A stretch of DNA of 64,000 bases from Archaeoglobus sulfaticallidus PM70-1 (GTDB lineage: Archaea > Halobacteriota > Archaeoglobi > Archaeoglobales > Archaeoglobaceae), in the NCBI RefSeq assembly GCF_000385565.1, contig NC_021169.1:744001-808000 (forward strand), given 5' to 3'. The notes below the pieces were generated by a model. That model saw only the letters and a list, made by a program, of their open reading frames with translations, had not been told where the DNA came from and did no database searches. Position numbers and translations under genes: made by a program. How positions within the stretch are numbered: position 1 is the stretch's first letter; each line of letters starts with the position of its first letter. Shown one piece after another: positions 9,401-16,049 of the stretch.

Positions 9401-9527
9401 CAAAAAAGAACTTCCTATCTCCTCTGTTTTTCACCCGCTCATATATTTTGTTCTCTTTCCAGAACTTCTCGATTTCCTCAGCAACCATCTCGGGATTATA
9501 GACCTTTGGAAAAACCTTTGCCATCAT
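6435..9527 (-). CDS. ileS: Isoleucyl-tRNA synthetase
   Basis: A 1030-residue class Ia synthetase, normal for archaeal IleRS. The HIGH-box variant GRIHLGTAWNK lies at about residue 52 and KMSKSLGNVVEPEDV at about residue 590. CPRC near residue 180 and CEKCGK plus CECGGK near residues 460-500 look like zinc sites. The CP1 editing domain lies between them, with GCVHIAPGHGLEDYE near residue 320. It charges tRNA-Ile in the cytosol. A GGTGAT Shine-Dalgarno motif sits four bases before the first of two tandem ATG codons. It heads the run ileS-mptE-GT4-GT2-flippase. Confidence 0.97.
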   Translation of the reverse strand: MMAKVFPKVYNPEMVAEEIEKFWKENKIYERVKNRGDRKFFFVDGPPYTTGRIHLGTAWNKVLKDSILRYRRMMGYRVTDTPGWDMHGLPIEVKVEQELGFRSKKDIEDYGIDKFVEMCLNYALKNKKAMEEQFKMLGVWMDWDNPYMTIKADYINAAWWTIKQGYERGLLEKKQMVVNWCPRCETALADAEVEYWDEKDPSIYVKFPLKKEEGYIVIWTTTPWTLPANMAVAVHPSLEYAKIKAKKDGKEEILILAKELADNVLEKAGYDSWEIVDTFLGEDLVGLEYEHPLFEFVPEQKKFRHAVYMAEFVSAENTGCVHIAPGHGLEDYELGLEHGLDIFNPVDDRGVYTEKAGKYAGINVRDANQVIIEDLKEKGLLLAHEHIVHRYGHCWRCKSPIIYRSTEQWFLKVSELKDKMIEEIEKTRWIPSWAGEARFKDWVGNAKDWCISRQRYWGIPIPVWVCEKCGKMKVVGDINEIPWESDLDLHRPKVDEVTFDCECGGKMKRVPDVFDVWFDSGVASWGTLKYPRFREDFENLWPADFITEGHDQTRGWFYSQLGASVIAFGKAPYKTVLMHGFTLDEQGRKMSKSLGNVVEPEDVVKEVGVDSFRLYVLSSAVWEDLRFSWDEVRNINRVLNIFWNAIRFAHTYMSLDRFRLGRELDLRKEDRWILSRLENLNMVAKDAYENYSLHRIVRAFLNFVVEDFSRWYIQLVRPVVWEEKDSPSKLAVYTTILKVVDKASRIIAPIAPYLAEWIYINFVKAFRDSKESIFLERFPEPDKGLIDNELEEMMDFVRDIVESASNARQKAKKKLRWPLRKLIIESQDEKVARAVKELEDILKAQCNVKEVEVVSEFEKELVAKPNFKKIGPLFKDRAKEVAEMIRNMDSASITEATRNGIEVFGQKYRLEEIAEIEAKVPEGYEYSEFRSGWVYITTELDEELLKEAYAREIVRRVQEMRKELDLDVEEFIEVGISESEDFVKGFSDYIKNETRAESLRFSKVDENAYIREWDIEGIKVRISIKRLKED

Positions 9528-9624
9528 GATATCACCATCAACTGTAATCGTGAGCGTTGAGAGTTGATTACTGGAGCTTAAAATGTTTTCCTTAAAGACT
9601 TCTTACAGAAAGTTGCTAAGAAAG

Positions 9625-9644
9625 CTCACGGTTTTAACCGTGAG
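9625..9644. repeat. Perfect palindromic hairpin, possible left end of a solitary IS200/IS605-type element
   Basis: CTCACGGTT and AACCGTGAG form a 9-bp perfect stem with a two-base loop. Single-strand IS200/IS605 elements are bounded by subterminal hairpins of this kind. It lies about 195 bases before a second, right-end-like hairpin (9840-9860), with no transposase gene between them. It could instead belong to an unrelated transcript end after the ileS promoter region. Confidence 0.45.
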
Positions 9645-9699
9645 ATGAATTAGGGTGGGAGGGAGGTTTATGGAGAATTAAGTTTAATTACCTTGCATT

Positions 9700-9868
9700 C
9701 GAATTAAATTGAATACCCGGTCCGACAGGAGGACGGGGAACGGGGTGCTGGCATACCCATTGCTTCTAGGGCAGACGACTGGCTGAAGGGTAAAAGCCCG
9801 ATGCAGGCTGATGGGGATGAGAGCCTTAGAAGCAAGAATCTCCCGGCTTTAGCCGTGGAGAGTGTCAA
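9700..9868 (+). ncRNA. Solitary TnpB-type omega-RNA / IS605-family right-end remnant
   Basis: The segment ends in a hairpin CTCCCGGC-TTTA-GCCGTGGAG (9840-9860) followed by AGTGTCAA, which closely resembles the right ends of IS605/IS1341 elements, where the 3' end of the omega-RNA lies. Upstream, GCTTCTAGGGC (about 9758-9768) can pair with GCCTTAGAAGC (about 9823-9833), enclosing small G/C hairpins (GGGTAAAAGCCC). GGGTGCTGGCATACCC forms another. No tnpA or tnpB reading frame is present. This looks like the structured RNA part of a TnpB element left on its own. If transcribed it would carry a guide taken from the sequence after 9868. It is more GC-rich than the flanking DNA. Confidence 0.55.
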
Positions 9869-9928
9869 AGAATCCTAACCAGCTACAAATAGATGCCCGT
9901 AGGATGTCCGTACTTAATCTCGAAAAAG

Positions 9929-9938
9929 TTATATATTA
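9929..9938 (+). promoter_or_regulatory. TATA box for the 56-codon gene
   Basis: TTATATATTA lies about 40 bases before the ATG at 9973, giving a predicted short leader of roughly 10-15 bases. Confidence 0.45.
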
Positions 9939-9972
9939 TCCACTTCAAAACTTTTAAAAAATAAAAGGGTAG

Positions 9973-10143
9973 ATGGCTTTGAAGAGGGCGAAAAAGTTCG
10001 AAGACTGGATGGATTTAAAGCCCGTGACGGATGAGGAATTTGAAGAGCTTTTGAACGACCCTCCCCGTCAGAATTTCAAAGGCAATAGAAGAAAAAAGAT
10101 GAAAAAACTGAAAAAGAAAGAGTTCAGGGTCGAATATTTTTAG
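9973..10143 (+). CDS. Small basic protein of 56 residues, function unknown
   Basis: ATG at 9973 opens a 56-codon frame ending TAG. The product starts MALKRAKKFEDWMDLKPV, has an acidic middle (TDEEFEELLNDPP) and a very basic tail (GNRRKKMKKLKKKEFRVEY). The charge pattern is not random, codon use matches neighbouring genes, and a TATA box lies at a sensible distance. I do not recognise a family. The basic tail suggests RNA or ribosome contact, which is only an inference. Confidence 0.6.
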   Translation: MALKRAKKFEDWMDLKPVTDEEFEELLNDPPRQNFKGNRRKKMKKLKKKEFRVEYF

Positions 10144-10209
10144 CTGTGTCGGAACTTCAAGGTTTTATTTTTTATTTAACTTTATTTATATCGCCTATTT
10201 AATTGTTCT

Positions 10210-10992
10210 TCAAGCATCTATTACAAACTTACGCATGTACTCTGGAATGAACCCTTCTGCATCTATGCCCAAAGCCCTGCTGAAATTATAGACCATTATG
10301 TATCCGGCTAAGTGAAAAATCGCCTCCACTATCTCTACATCTCTCTCCATACTCGCCATGCAGGGGTATGCACATTGGTGCTGATGTACATCCTTCCACA
10401 GCTCGTGTTTATCTGTTATGATATATCCCTTCATCTTTTTTGCGACATAGTATGCACACCCACATGTATCCCGAAAAGCTTTAACATCCTCTATCACATT
10501 TCCTGCCGACTTTATCTCAAAGTCCGGCGTTCCAATTCTGAATTCGTCGCAGAACTTTTTGATGTGCCTTCCACCAGCCCTAATCGAGCAGAATGGTTTT
10601 GGAGCTGTGAATTCGATTCCTATCTCGTCACAAATCTCTTTGATCTGCTTTCTCAGTCCTAAAGGGCACCAGGAGGGATCTTCTATCGGGATTATCAGGG
10701 CTTTTGCTTCAGCAGCCTCCGGCAGTTCGATCAGAACATCCGGGTGGATATTTATTGCTATAATGACATCGGACTGTAAGTCCTGAAGGTATTCAGAAGG
10801 GTCTTCGATGTATAGCTGTCCTGACAGGTTTAGCTCCCTAACAAAGGCAATCTTATCTGAAAAATCGTAGTCCTTGCACTTATCACAGAATTCTATCCCG
10901 CAGGCTCCCAGATGTGGACATGATTCTGGATAGGCAAGATTTAAAACAAATCTCCTCCCAAACTCCCCGCTGAATATTATCCCGAGATCCAC
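10210..10992 (-). CDS. DUF166 family archaeal protein (thymidylate-synthase-like annotation in some archaea)
   Basis: A 260-residue cysteine-rich protein: PESCPHLGACGIEFCDKCKDY near residue 23, DPSWCPLGLRKQI near residue 107, APKPFCSI, GCAYYVAKK and HQCAYPCMASM near residue 210. The pattern is that of DUF166, an archaeal family sometimes annotated as a putative thymidylate synthase without proof that I know of. The many conserved cysteines suggest a metal or iron-sulfur site. It is monocistronic, ending against an AT-rich gap and starting about 40 bases from the PhoU-like gene end. No membrane segment is visible. Confidence 0.75.
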   Translation of the reverse strand: MDLGIIFSGEFGRRFVLNLAYPESCPHLGACGIEFCDKCKDYDFSDKIAFVRELNLSGQLYIEDPSEYLQDLQSDVIIAINIHPDVLIELPEAAEAKALIIPIEDPSWCPLGLRKQIKEICDEIGIEFTAPKPFCSIRAGGRHIKKFCDEFRIGTPDFEIKSAGNVIEDVKAFRDTCGCAYYVAKKMKGYIITDKHELWKDVHQHQCAYPCMASMERDVEIVEAIFHLAGYIMVYNFSRALGIDAEGFIPEYMRKFVIDA

Positions 10993-11030
10993 AATTACGG
11001 AATCTTTTTGAGAAATTTAATCTTATTCAT

Positions 11031-12005
11031 TTATCGCTCATTTTTGACATTCTTCTTAAGCATCTCTCTCACGCATTTGTTGAATGTTATCTCGCCTATG
11101 GACTCGAGCATTCTGCATATCTGGAGCAGGAATTCCTTGAGGATTATTCCGTCTTCGGTCTCTTCAATGGATTTCTGTATTTTATTGCTGACCTTCTCAA
11201 CTTCCGTCAGAAATTCGGTGGTCTTTGAGATGTCCGAAGCTCTGAAAGACTCAAACCCCATTTCCAGGACCTGCTTAATTGATTTCATATGCTCTTTAAT
11301 GCTTCTTCTGTCAAAATCGTGGTTTTTGAGATATCTCGTCATTATAAACAAAATGTCTGCTATCTCTTCGCAGAACTTCGATATGATCCTTGAGCCGAGT
11401 AGAGACCTCATCTCGTCCCATTCGGACACAGTAATCCTCTTCATACCCTTGTTCACTATCCTGACCGATAGGAGATACAGCCTGTCAAAATCGTTCTCGT
11501 AACTCCTGATTTTCTTCTCGAACGCATTGTAATCTGTGTTATCTTCAAGAACATCTTCAATTTCAGAGATCAGGCTCTTCAGAATCTGAAACATTCTCTT
11601 TATTATGGTCACGACATCGAAGTCCGGAATTGTGAAGCAGTGGACGATAATCTTGCTCTCGCTTGCATCTAAAACCTCCATGCCTATGTAGTGGTGAGTC
11701 AGATCCGAGATGTCCGTGATGTATTTTCCAACTTCCGGATCTTCTATCACTATTCTGTCTGCGCCAAGAGAGTAGATGGCTCCAAAGAATCGCTTAAGAA
11801 AGCTGGTTTCGTAGCTTGGCATCTTTTTGATGCCAACCTTGACCTCCCTGCTGCCATTGATGTTCGGCTGTATGACTATGAAATCATCAAAATCGTTAAG
11901 TATCAGCTCATCTCCCTGTTTCAGCTTATATCTGTACACCCATTCCTTTGGCAGTGAAACCATGTAGCTCGAACCGCCAACCAGCTGCAGCTTCCTGACT
12001 TTCAT
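11031..12005 (-). CDS. PhoU-domain regulator with N-terminal AbrB/SpoVT-type DNA-binding domain
   Basis: A 324-residue protein. It begins MKVRKLQLVGGSSYMVSLPKEW, the swapped-hairpin AbrB-like domain seen in archaeal phosphate-uptake regulators, followed by helical PhoU-type repeats (residues ~110-320, e.g. FRASDISKTTEFLTEVEKV). Such proteins are thought to regulate phosphate transport genes by binding DNA. The ATG at 12005 is chosen over a longer upstream frame because the domain starts there and the extra 43 residues look non-coding. It is divergent from mfnA across about 100 bases. No pst genes are in the window. Confidence 0.87.
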   Translation of the reverse strand: MKVRKLQLVGGSSYMVSLPKEWVYRYKLKQGDELILNDFDDFIVIQPNINGSREVKVGIKKMPSYETSFLKRFFGAIYSLGADRIVIEDPEVGKYITDISDLTHHYIGMEVLDASESKIIVHCFTIPDFDVVTIIKRMFQILKSLISEIEDVLEDNTDYNAFEKKIRSYENDFDRLYLLSVRIVNKGMKRITVSEWDEMRSLLGSRIISKFCEEIADILFIMTRYLKNHDFDRRSIKEHMKSIKQVLEMGFESFRASDISKTTEFLTEVEKVSNKIQKSIEETEDGIILKEFLLQICRMLESIGEITFNKCVREMLKKNVKNER

Positions 12006-12103
12006 TATCCATATGTACGCTAAGTAGTACTTAAAATTAATTGTATCGATATATATTTTCAATCTCAGATAGCTATTTAAAACCTGCCGAACTCTCTTCT
12101 GCG

Positions 12104-13279
12104 ATGAACTCGCAGAATAATTTAGAATATTCAAAATATTCAGAACATGCAGAAACTTCAGAAACTATAAGGATTCTCAAAGAGTTCAGAAGTCAGGATA
12201 TCCCCTATAATAGGGTTTTAAGCTCGATGTGCACCACACCCCACCCACTCGCTTTAAAGGCCCATGAGATGTTTATAGAAACAAACCTCGGAGATCCTGG
12301 GATTTTTCAAGGTACAAAGAAGCTTGAAGAGAAACTGATAGGAATGATTGGTGAACTGCTGCATGGCAGCGAGGTTGCCGGATACATATGCTCTGGAGGG
12401 ACTGAGGCGAACATTCAGGGGATAAGGGCTGGAAGAAATAAAATGAGAGATAAAATAAAGGATTCCCGAAATCCAAACATTGTCATCCCGAAGTCCGCTC
12501 ACTTCTCGTTCGAGAAAATCGGAGATATACTTGGTGTTGAGGTCAGAAGAGCCAAACTGGATGAGGAGTATAAGGTTGATGTGTCAGAGGTCGAGAAGCT
12601 GATGGATGAGAACACTGTATGCCTTGTTGGAATAGCCGGCACAACAGAGCTTGGCCAGATAGATCCAATAGTTGAGCTTTCTAAGCTTGCTGAGGAGAAT
12701 TGTGTCGAACTGCATGTAGATGCGGCCTTTGGCGGGCTGGTTATACCATTCATGAATAATCCCTATCCATTTGACTTCCAGAACGATGGTGTTTCATCGA
12801 TAACGATCGATCCGCACAAGATGGGCATGGCAACGATACCTTCTGGAGGAATTCTTTTCAGGAATGAGAGCTACCTCAGGGCTCTGGAGGTTGAAACACC
12901 ATACTTGACATCAAGAACGCAGTTCACACTAACAGGCACTAGGCCGGGGACAGGTGTGGCCTCTGCCTTTGCTGTCCTTCATGGTCTGGGATTCGATGGG
13001 ATGAAGAAGATAGTAATGGAATGTCTGAAAAATACAAGACTGCTGACGGAAGAAATGATTTCTCTTGGATTTGAGCCTGTAATTGATCCAATAATGAATG
13101 TGGTCAGCTTTAAAACAGAGAAGGCTGAAAAAATAAGGAATGAACTTATGAAAAGGAGATGGATTATTTCATCAATAAAAGAGCCAAGGGCTATAAGGTT
13201 CGTGATAATGCCACATGTTACCGAAGAAGTTATCAAGGAATTCCTGAGCGAGTTCAGGAAAATTATAAATTGGGTTTAA
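12104..13279 (+). CDS. mfnA: L-tyrosine/L-aspartate decarboxylase MfnA
   Basis: A 391-residue PLP-dependent decarboxylase of the MfnA/group II family. Motifs are SSMCTTPHPLALKAH near residue 41, YICSGGTEANIQGIRAGRN near residue 92, HVDAAFGGLVIPF near residue 204 and the lysine motif TIDPHKMGMATIPSGG near residue 236. In methanogens and Archaeoglobus relatives it makes tyramine for methanofuran; aspartate decarboxylation to beta-alanine for CoA is the other role. The ATG at 12104 is chosen because CTATTTAAAA lies about 25 bases upstream, suggesting a leaderless transcript; an earlier in-frame start would precede the TATA box. Substrate preference cannot be decided from sequence. Confidence 0.93.
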   Translation: MNSQNNLEYSKYSEHAETSETIRILKEFRSQDIPYNRVLSSMCTTPHPLALKAHEMFIETNLGDPGIFQGTKKLEEKLIGMIGELLHGSEVAGYICSGGTEANIQGIRAGRNKMRDKIKDSRNPNIVIPKSAHFSFEKIGDILGVEVRRAKLDEEYKVDVSEVEKLMDENTVCLVGIAGTTELGQIDPIVELSKLAEENCVELHVDAAFGGLVIPFMNNPYPFDFQNDGVSSITIDPHKMGMATIPSGGILFRNESYLRALEVETPYLTSRTQFTLTGTRPGTGVASAFAVLHGLGFDGMKKIVMECLKNTRLLTEEMISLGFEPVIDPIMNVVSFKTEKAEKIRNELMKRRWIISSIKEPRAIRFVIMPHVTEEVIKEFLSEFRKIINWV

Positions 13280-13342
13280 TTTTTATTTTGGACATATATC
13301 CAGGTTTTATTTTTGTTCTGAACGGTGTTTGGACTGTATCTG

Positions 13343-14110
13343 CTAAACATCCTCCGCAAGCTGGTGAGCTGGTGTAAACAACCTCTTCTTTGTTAGATAT
13401 GTAGCATTTACTGCTGCAACAATCCCGGAGCTGATAATCATGAAAAAGATCGATATCTGATAAACAGCAGCAGTTGTCGGATCGATTCCGGCCATAAGCA
13501 TTCCAGTCATTGCTCCTGGAATGAAAATTATGCCGAGAGTCCTCATATTGTCGATGCTTGGAATAAGGGCCGATTTTATAGATGTCCTTTCATACTGTTC
13601 CACAGCTTGCTGAGCAGTAGCCCCAAGTGCAAGCATAGCCTCAATTCTACTTCTGTTATTCCTGACTTCACTCAAAAGTCTGTTGAGTGTTAGCGAGCAA
13701 ATGTTCATTGCATTTCCAAATGCCATGCCTGCGAGAGGAATGACAAACTTCGGTTGTAGTGGTATAACCTTAAGGACAGTCATTGCTGCAAGCGATGTTG
13801 TGGCGCCGATGGCTATGCTCGGTGTGGTTATCAATGTTGCTTTAGGCATGCCGACTCTTTTAGCGGATGTATATCCAGCAAGCAAAGCCATTGCAATGAA
13901 TATTGGCAGGGCAAAAATGTGCCATATTGTAGATGTGAAAACATAAGTCAGCACGATAGAAAGAAGCATTAGCTGAGCGAACCCTCTCAGAGCGGCGAAA
14001 GAAAAATCTCTACCGATTTCTATCCTTCTGAGATAAGATACGGCCATGACGAGTATGGCAAGAGCGGATGCGTAGGCAAGCTTAATTAAGGGTTCAGCGT
14101 ACATAAACAT
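13343..14110 (-). CDS. fetB: FetB/UPF0014-type ABC transporter permease
   Basis: A 255-residue membrane protein with about seven hydrophobic segments and UPF0014 family signatures: FGNAMNICSLTLNRL near residue 133, EAMLALGATAQQAVEQ near residue 155 and the loop TMRTLGI-like NMRTLGIIFIPGAMTGMLMAG near residue 188. It pairs with the ATPase gene just upstream, overlapping its end. FetAB in bacteria is described as an iron exporter; the archaeal substrate is unknown. Start codons at 14110 and 14104 are both possible. Located in the cytoplasmic membrane. Confidence 0.87.
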   Translation of the reverse strand: MFMYAEPLIKLAYASALAILVMAVSYLRRIEIGRDFSFAALRGFAQLMLLSIVLTYVFTSTIWHIFALPIFIAMALLAGYTSAKRVGMPKATLITTPSIAIGATTSLAAMTVLKVIPLQPKFVIPLAGMAFGNAMNICSLTLNRLLSEVRNNRSRIEAMLALGATAQQAVEQYERTSIKSALIPSIDNMRTLGIIFIPGAMTGMLMAGIDPTTAAVYQISIFFMIISSGIVAAVNATYLTKKRLFTPAHQLAEDV

Positions 14111-14774
14111 CGCTCCATAAAATCTTCTCAGGATCTTCAACCGTAACAATCCTTCCATCTTTCATAACCGCTACTCTGTCTCCAATTCTCTTTGCCTGCT
14201 CAACATCGTGAGTTACCCATAAGACAGTCAGATCTCTTGATCTAACGAGCTTTAACACGAGATTTTCAATTTTTCTGACATTTTCAGGATCGAGTGATGC
14301 AGTTGGCTCATCAAGAAGCAGAACTTTCGGTTCTAAAGCTAATGTTCTCGCTATCGCAACCCTCTGCTGCTCTCCCCCACTGAGTTTGCTGGCATCAGCA
14401 TCAAGTAAATTTTCAATTCCAACTTCTCTGGCAAGCTTTTCAACACTTTTTTCAGTCGCCGTTTTACCTAAAAGTCTTAAACCATAGGCTATGTTGTCTT
14501 TAACACGCCCTTCAAACATCACGGGAAACTGAAACACCATTCCTACATTCCTTCTGAGCTGGATAGGATTGTATTTCTTAATTGAGATACCATCAACCAG
14601 TATGTCCCCACCATCTATTTCCGTGAGCCTGTTTATGCACCGTAGAAGTGTTGACTTGCCACTGCCTGATGGCCCAGCAATAACCATCACTTCCCTCCTC
14701 TTCACTTTCAAATTCACACCCTTGAGAATTTCTTTCCCTCTTATGCTTTTTCTGACATTTATCACCTCTATCAC
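14094..14774 (-). CDS. fetA: FetA-type ABC transporter ATP-binding protein
   Basis: A 226-residue ABC ATPase with Walker A GPSGSGKST near residue 34, Q-loop VFQFPV, signature LSGGEQQRVAIART near residue 130, Walker B VLLLDEPTASLDPE and switch H in VTHDVEQA. It partners the FetB permease immediately downstream and overlaps the PadR gene by four bases (ATGA). Short length with no extra domain is typical of FetA/YbbL. Confidence 0.92.
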   Translation of the reverse strand: MIEVINVRKSIRGKEILKGVNLKVKRREVMVIAGPSGSGKSTLLRCINRLTEIDGGDILVDGISIKKYNPIQLRRNVGMVFQFPVMFEGRVKDNIAYGLRLLGKTATEKSVEKLAREVGIENLLDADASKLSGGEQQRVAIARTLALEPKVLLLDEPTASLDPENVRKIENLVLKLVRSRDLTVLWVTHDVEQAKRIGDRVAVMKDGRIVTVEDPEKILWSDVYVR

Positions 14775-15070
14775 TCCATCACCTCGCTGAAAAGTTCCTT
14801 TACCCTCTTTTTCGCCATCTCCAGCATCTTTAAGCCCTTTTCTGTAATTCGATAGACCTTTCTCACCTTCCCATTAACAACAACCTTTTTCGACTGCAGC
14901 AGTCCGTCCCTCTCCATTTCGTGAAGTATTGGATAAAGCGTCCCGGGGCTTAAAGAGTAGCCGTGCCTCGCAAGCTCTTTCATCATCCAGGCTCCATAGA
15001 TTTCACCCTTCGATGCGTGGTATAGGATGTGTACTCTTACGAAGCCGAGGAATAGCTTTCGATCCAGCAA
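14771..15070 (-). CDS. PadR family transcriptional regulator
   Basis: A 99-residue winged-helix PadR protein: FVRVHILYHASKGEIYGAWM, GYSLSPGTLYPILHEMERDGLL (recognition helix and turn) and KVYRITEKGLKMLE (wing). It likely represses its own operon (padR-fetA-fetB) and responds to a ligand of the exporter. The start is a TTG preceded by AAGGTGAT at four bases. An inverted repeat lies between its TATA box and the start (separate entry). Confidence 0.92.
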   Translation of the reverse strand: MLDRKLFLGFVRVHILYHASKGEIYGAWMMKELARHGYSLSPGTLYPILHEMERDGLLQSKKVVVNGKVRKVYRITEKGLKMLEMAKKRVKELFSEVME

Positions 15071-15085
15071 GATATCACCTTTCGT

Positions 15086-15100
15086 TATCGGTTTTCGATA
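15086..15100 (-). promoter_or_regulatory. Probable PadR operator between TATA box and start
   Basis: TATCG-GTTTT-CGATA is an inverted repeat with 5-bp arms, downstream of the minus-strand TATA (AATTTTATAT, 15104-15114) and upstream of the Shine-Dalgarno motif. Its position would block transcription start, fitting autorepression. Confidence 0.45.
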
Positions 15101-15150
15101 TTGACATATAAAATTTCTTAAGGGGTATGTCTAATACTTCTATCTAACCC

Positions 15151-15615
15151 ATGCTAAAATTTGGGGCTTTTGGCATGATGTAGGAACGGATTATCTGACA
15201 GTTCCACTTTCAAAGATATTCAAAAAGGTATGCAGTTGAGATGGGCCCTGAAATGGCAGATAAGCTCAGAACAAATTGGTAGATATGGATGGAAAATGTT
15301 GAAATCATAATCTCGGATAAGCCAACAGAGATTGATTCCGAGATCGATCTTGTACTATTTCAACTTTCTACATGATATAGAAGATCCATCAGGTTAATCA
15401 ACTGGGCGAGGAGAGCTGCTTACATCGTGGTTGCTGAATGGAAGAAGATTGAGACTCCTCCCAGTCCGCCAATTGAAGAAAGAATCACTGTTGAAGAGTT
15501 GATGAAGATGAGTCCGGGTTTTGAGCTTATGAAGCTCGATGAATCGCTACCCTACTACATAGCCGTTTTAAGACCTTTGAAGTTTTTGATTATGGGTTCG
15601 ACAGAAACCTTATAA
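15151..15615 (+). pseudogene. Decayed class I SAM-dependent methyltransferase
   Basis: Pieces of one protein appear in different frames: DVGTDYLTVPLSKIFKKV, then AVEMGPEMADKLRTN, then MENVEIIISDKPTEIDSEID, then FNFLHDIEDPSG, then LINWARRAAYIVVAEWKK followed by PPSPPIEERITVEELMKMSP and YYIAVLRPLKF. Read in order this is a Rossmann methyltransferase (motif I, the acidic E of motif II in AVEM, LHDIEDP of the post-IV region). At least three frameshifts and an in-frame stop separate the parts, and motif I has DVGTDY where DxGxGxG is expected. The gene is dead. The last 190 bases remain open and contain the TATA box of the marR operon. Most similar in layout to small archaeal arsenite- or ubiquinone-type methyltransferases, but the substrate is unknown. 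Confidence 0.75.
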
Positions 15616-15620
15616 ACAAA

Positions 15621-15636
15621 AGTTTCATATGAAACT
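15621..15636 (+). promoter_or_regulatory. Perfect 16-bp palindrome, probable MarR operator
   Basis: AGTTTCATATGAAACT is a perfect palindrome placed between the TATA box (CTTATAAA, about 15609-15616) and the marR ATG at 15639, where it would cover the transcription start of the efflux operon. MarR dimers bind palindromes of this size. Confidence 0.65.
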
Positions 15637-15638
15637 CT

Positions 15639-16049
15639 ATGGACATAGGAAAGATACTCTTCATGATCCTCCAGAACATAAAGAAGCTCGTAATGAGAAA
15701 TCTTTCTGGAGAGCTGACTTTCCTTGAGTTTAAATGTCTCAAAATCATATATCAAAATCCAATAACTCAGAAGGAGATAATCGAGGAGACCGGAATGACT
15801 AAAGGAACCGTCTCAAAAGCTCTGAGAAGTCTGGAGGAGAGAGGGTTTGTAACGAGGAGAAGGGTGGGAAGAGAGTACAGGGTGGAGATAACAGAAGAAG
15901 GTAAGGCTGTAATGAGGAAATTTGAAAAAATCGCTTCAGAGATTAACGAAATTCTCCTGAAAAACTTCACCGAAGACGAAAAGCAGACTCTGCAGACCCT
16001 TCTGAAAAAAATGCTAAGAAATCTTGATCAGGTGGAGGACGAGACATGA
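15639..16049 (+). CDS. MarR family transcriptional regulator
   Basis: A 136-residue winged-helix protein: LTFLEFKCLKIIYQNPITQKE, GMTKGTVSKALRSLEERGFV (recognition helix) and RRRVGREYRVEITEEG (wing), flanked by dimerisation helices. It probably represses its own operon and is released by a toxic ligand. It overlaps the MATE gene by four bases (ATGA), so marR, MATE and MFS are one translationally coupled unit. The TATA box lies about 25 bases from the ATG, so the message is probably leaderless. Confidence 0.92.
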   Translation: MDIGKILFMILQNIKKLVMRNLSGELTFLEFKCLKIIYQNPITQKEIIEETGMTKGTVSKALRSLEERGFVTRRRVGREYRVEITEEGKAVMRKFEKIASEINEILLKNFTEDEKQTLQTLLKKMLRNLDQVEDET

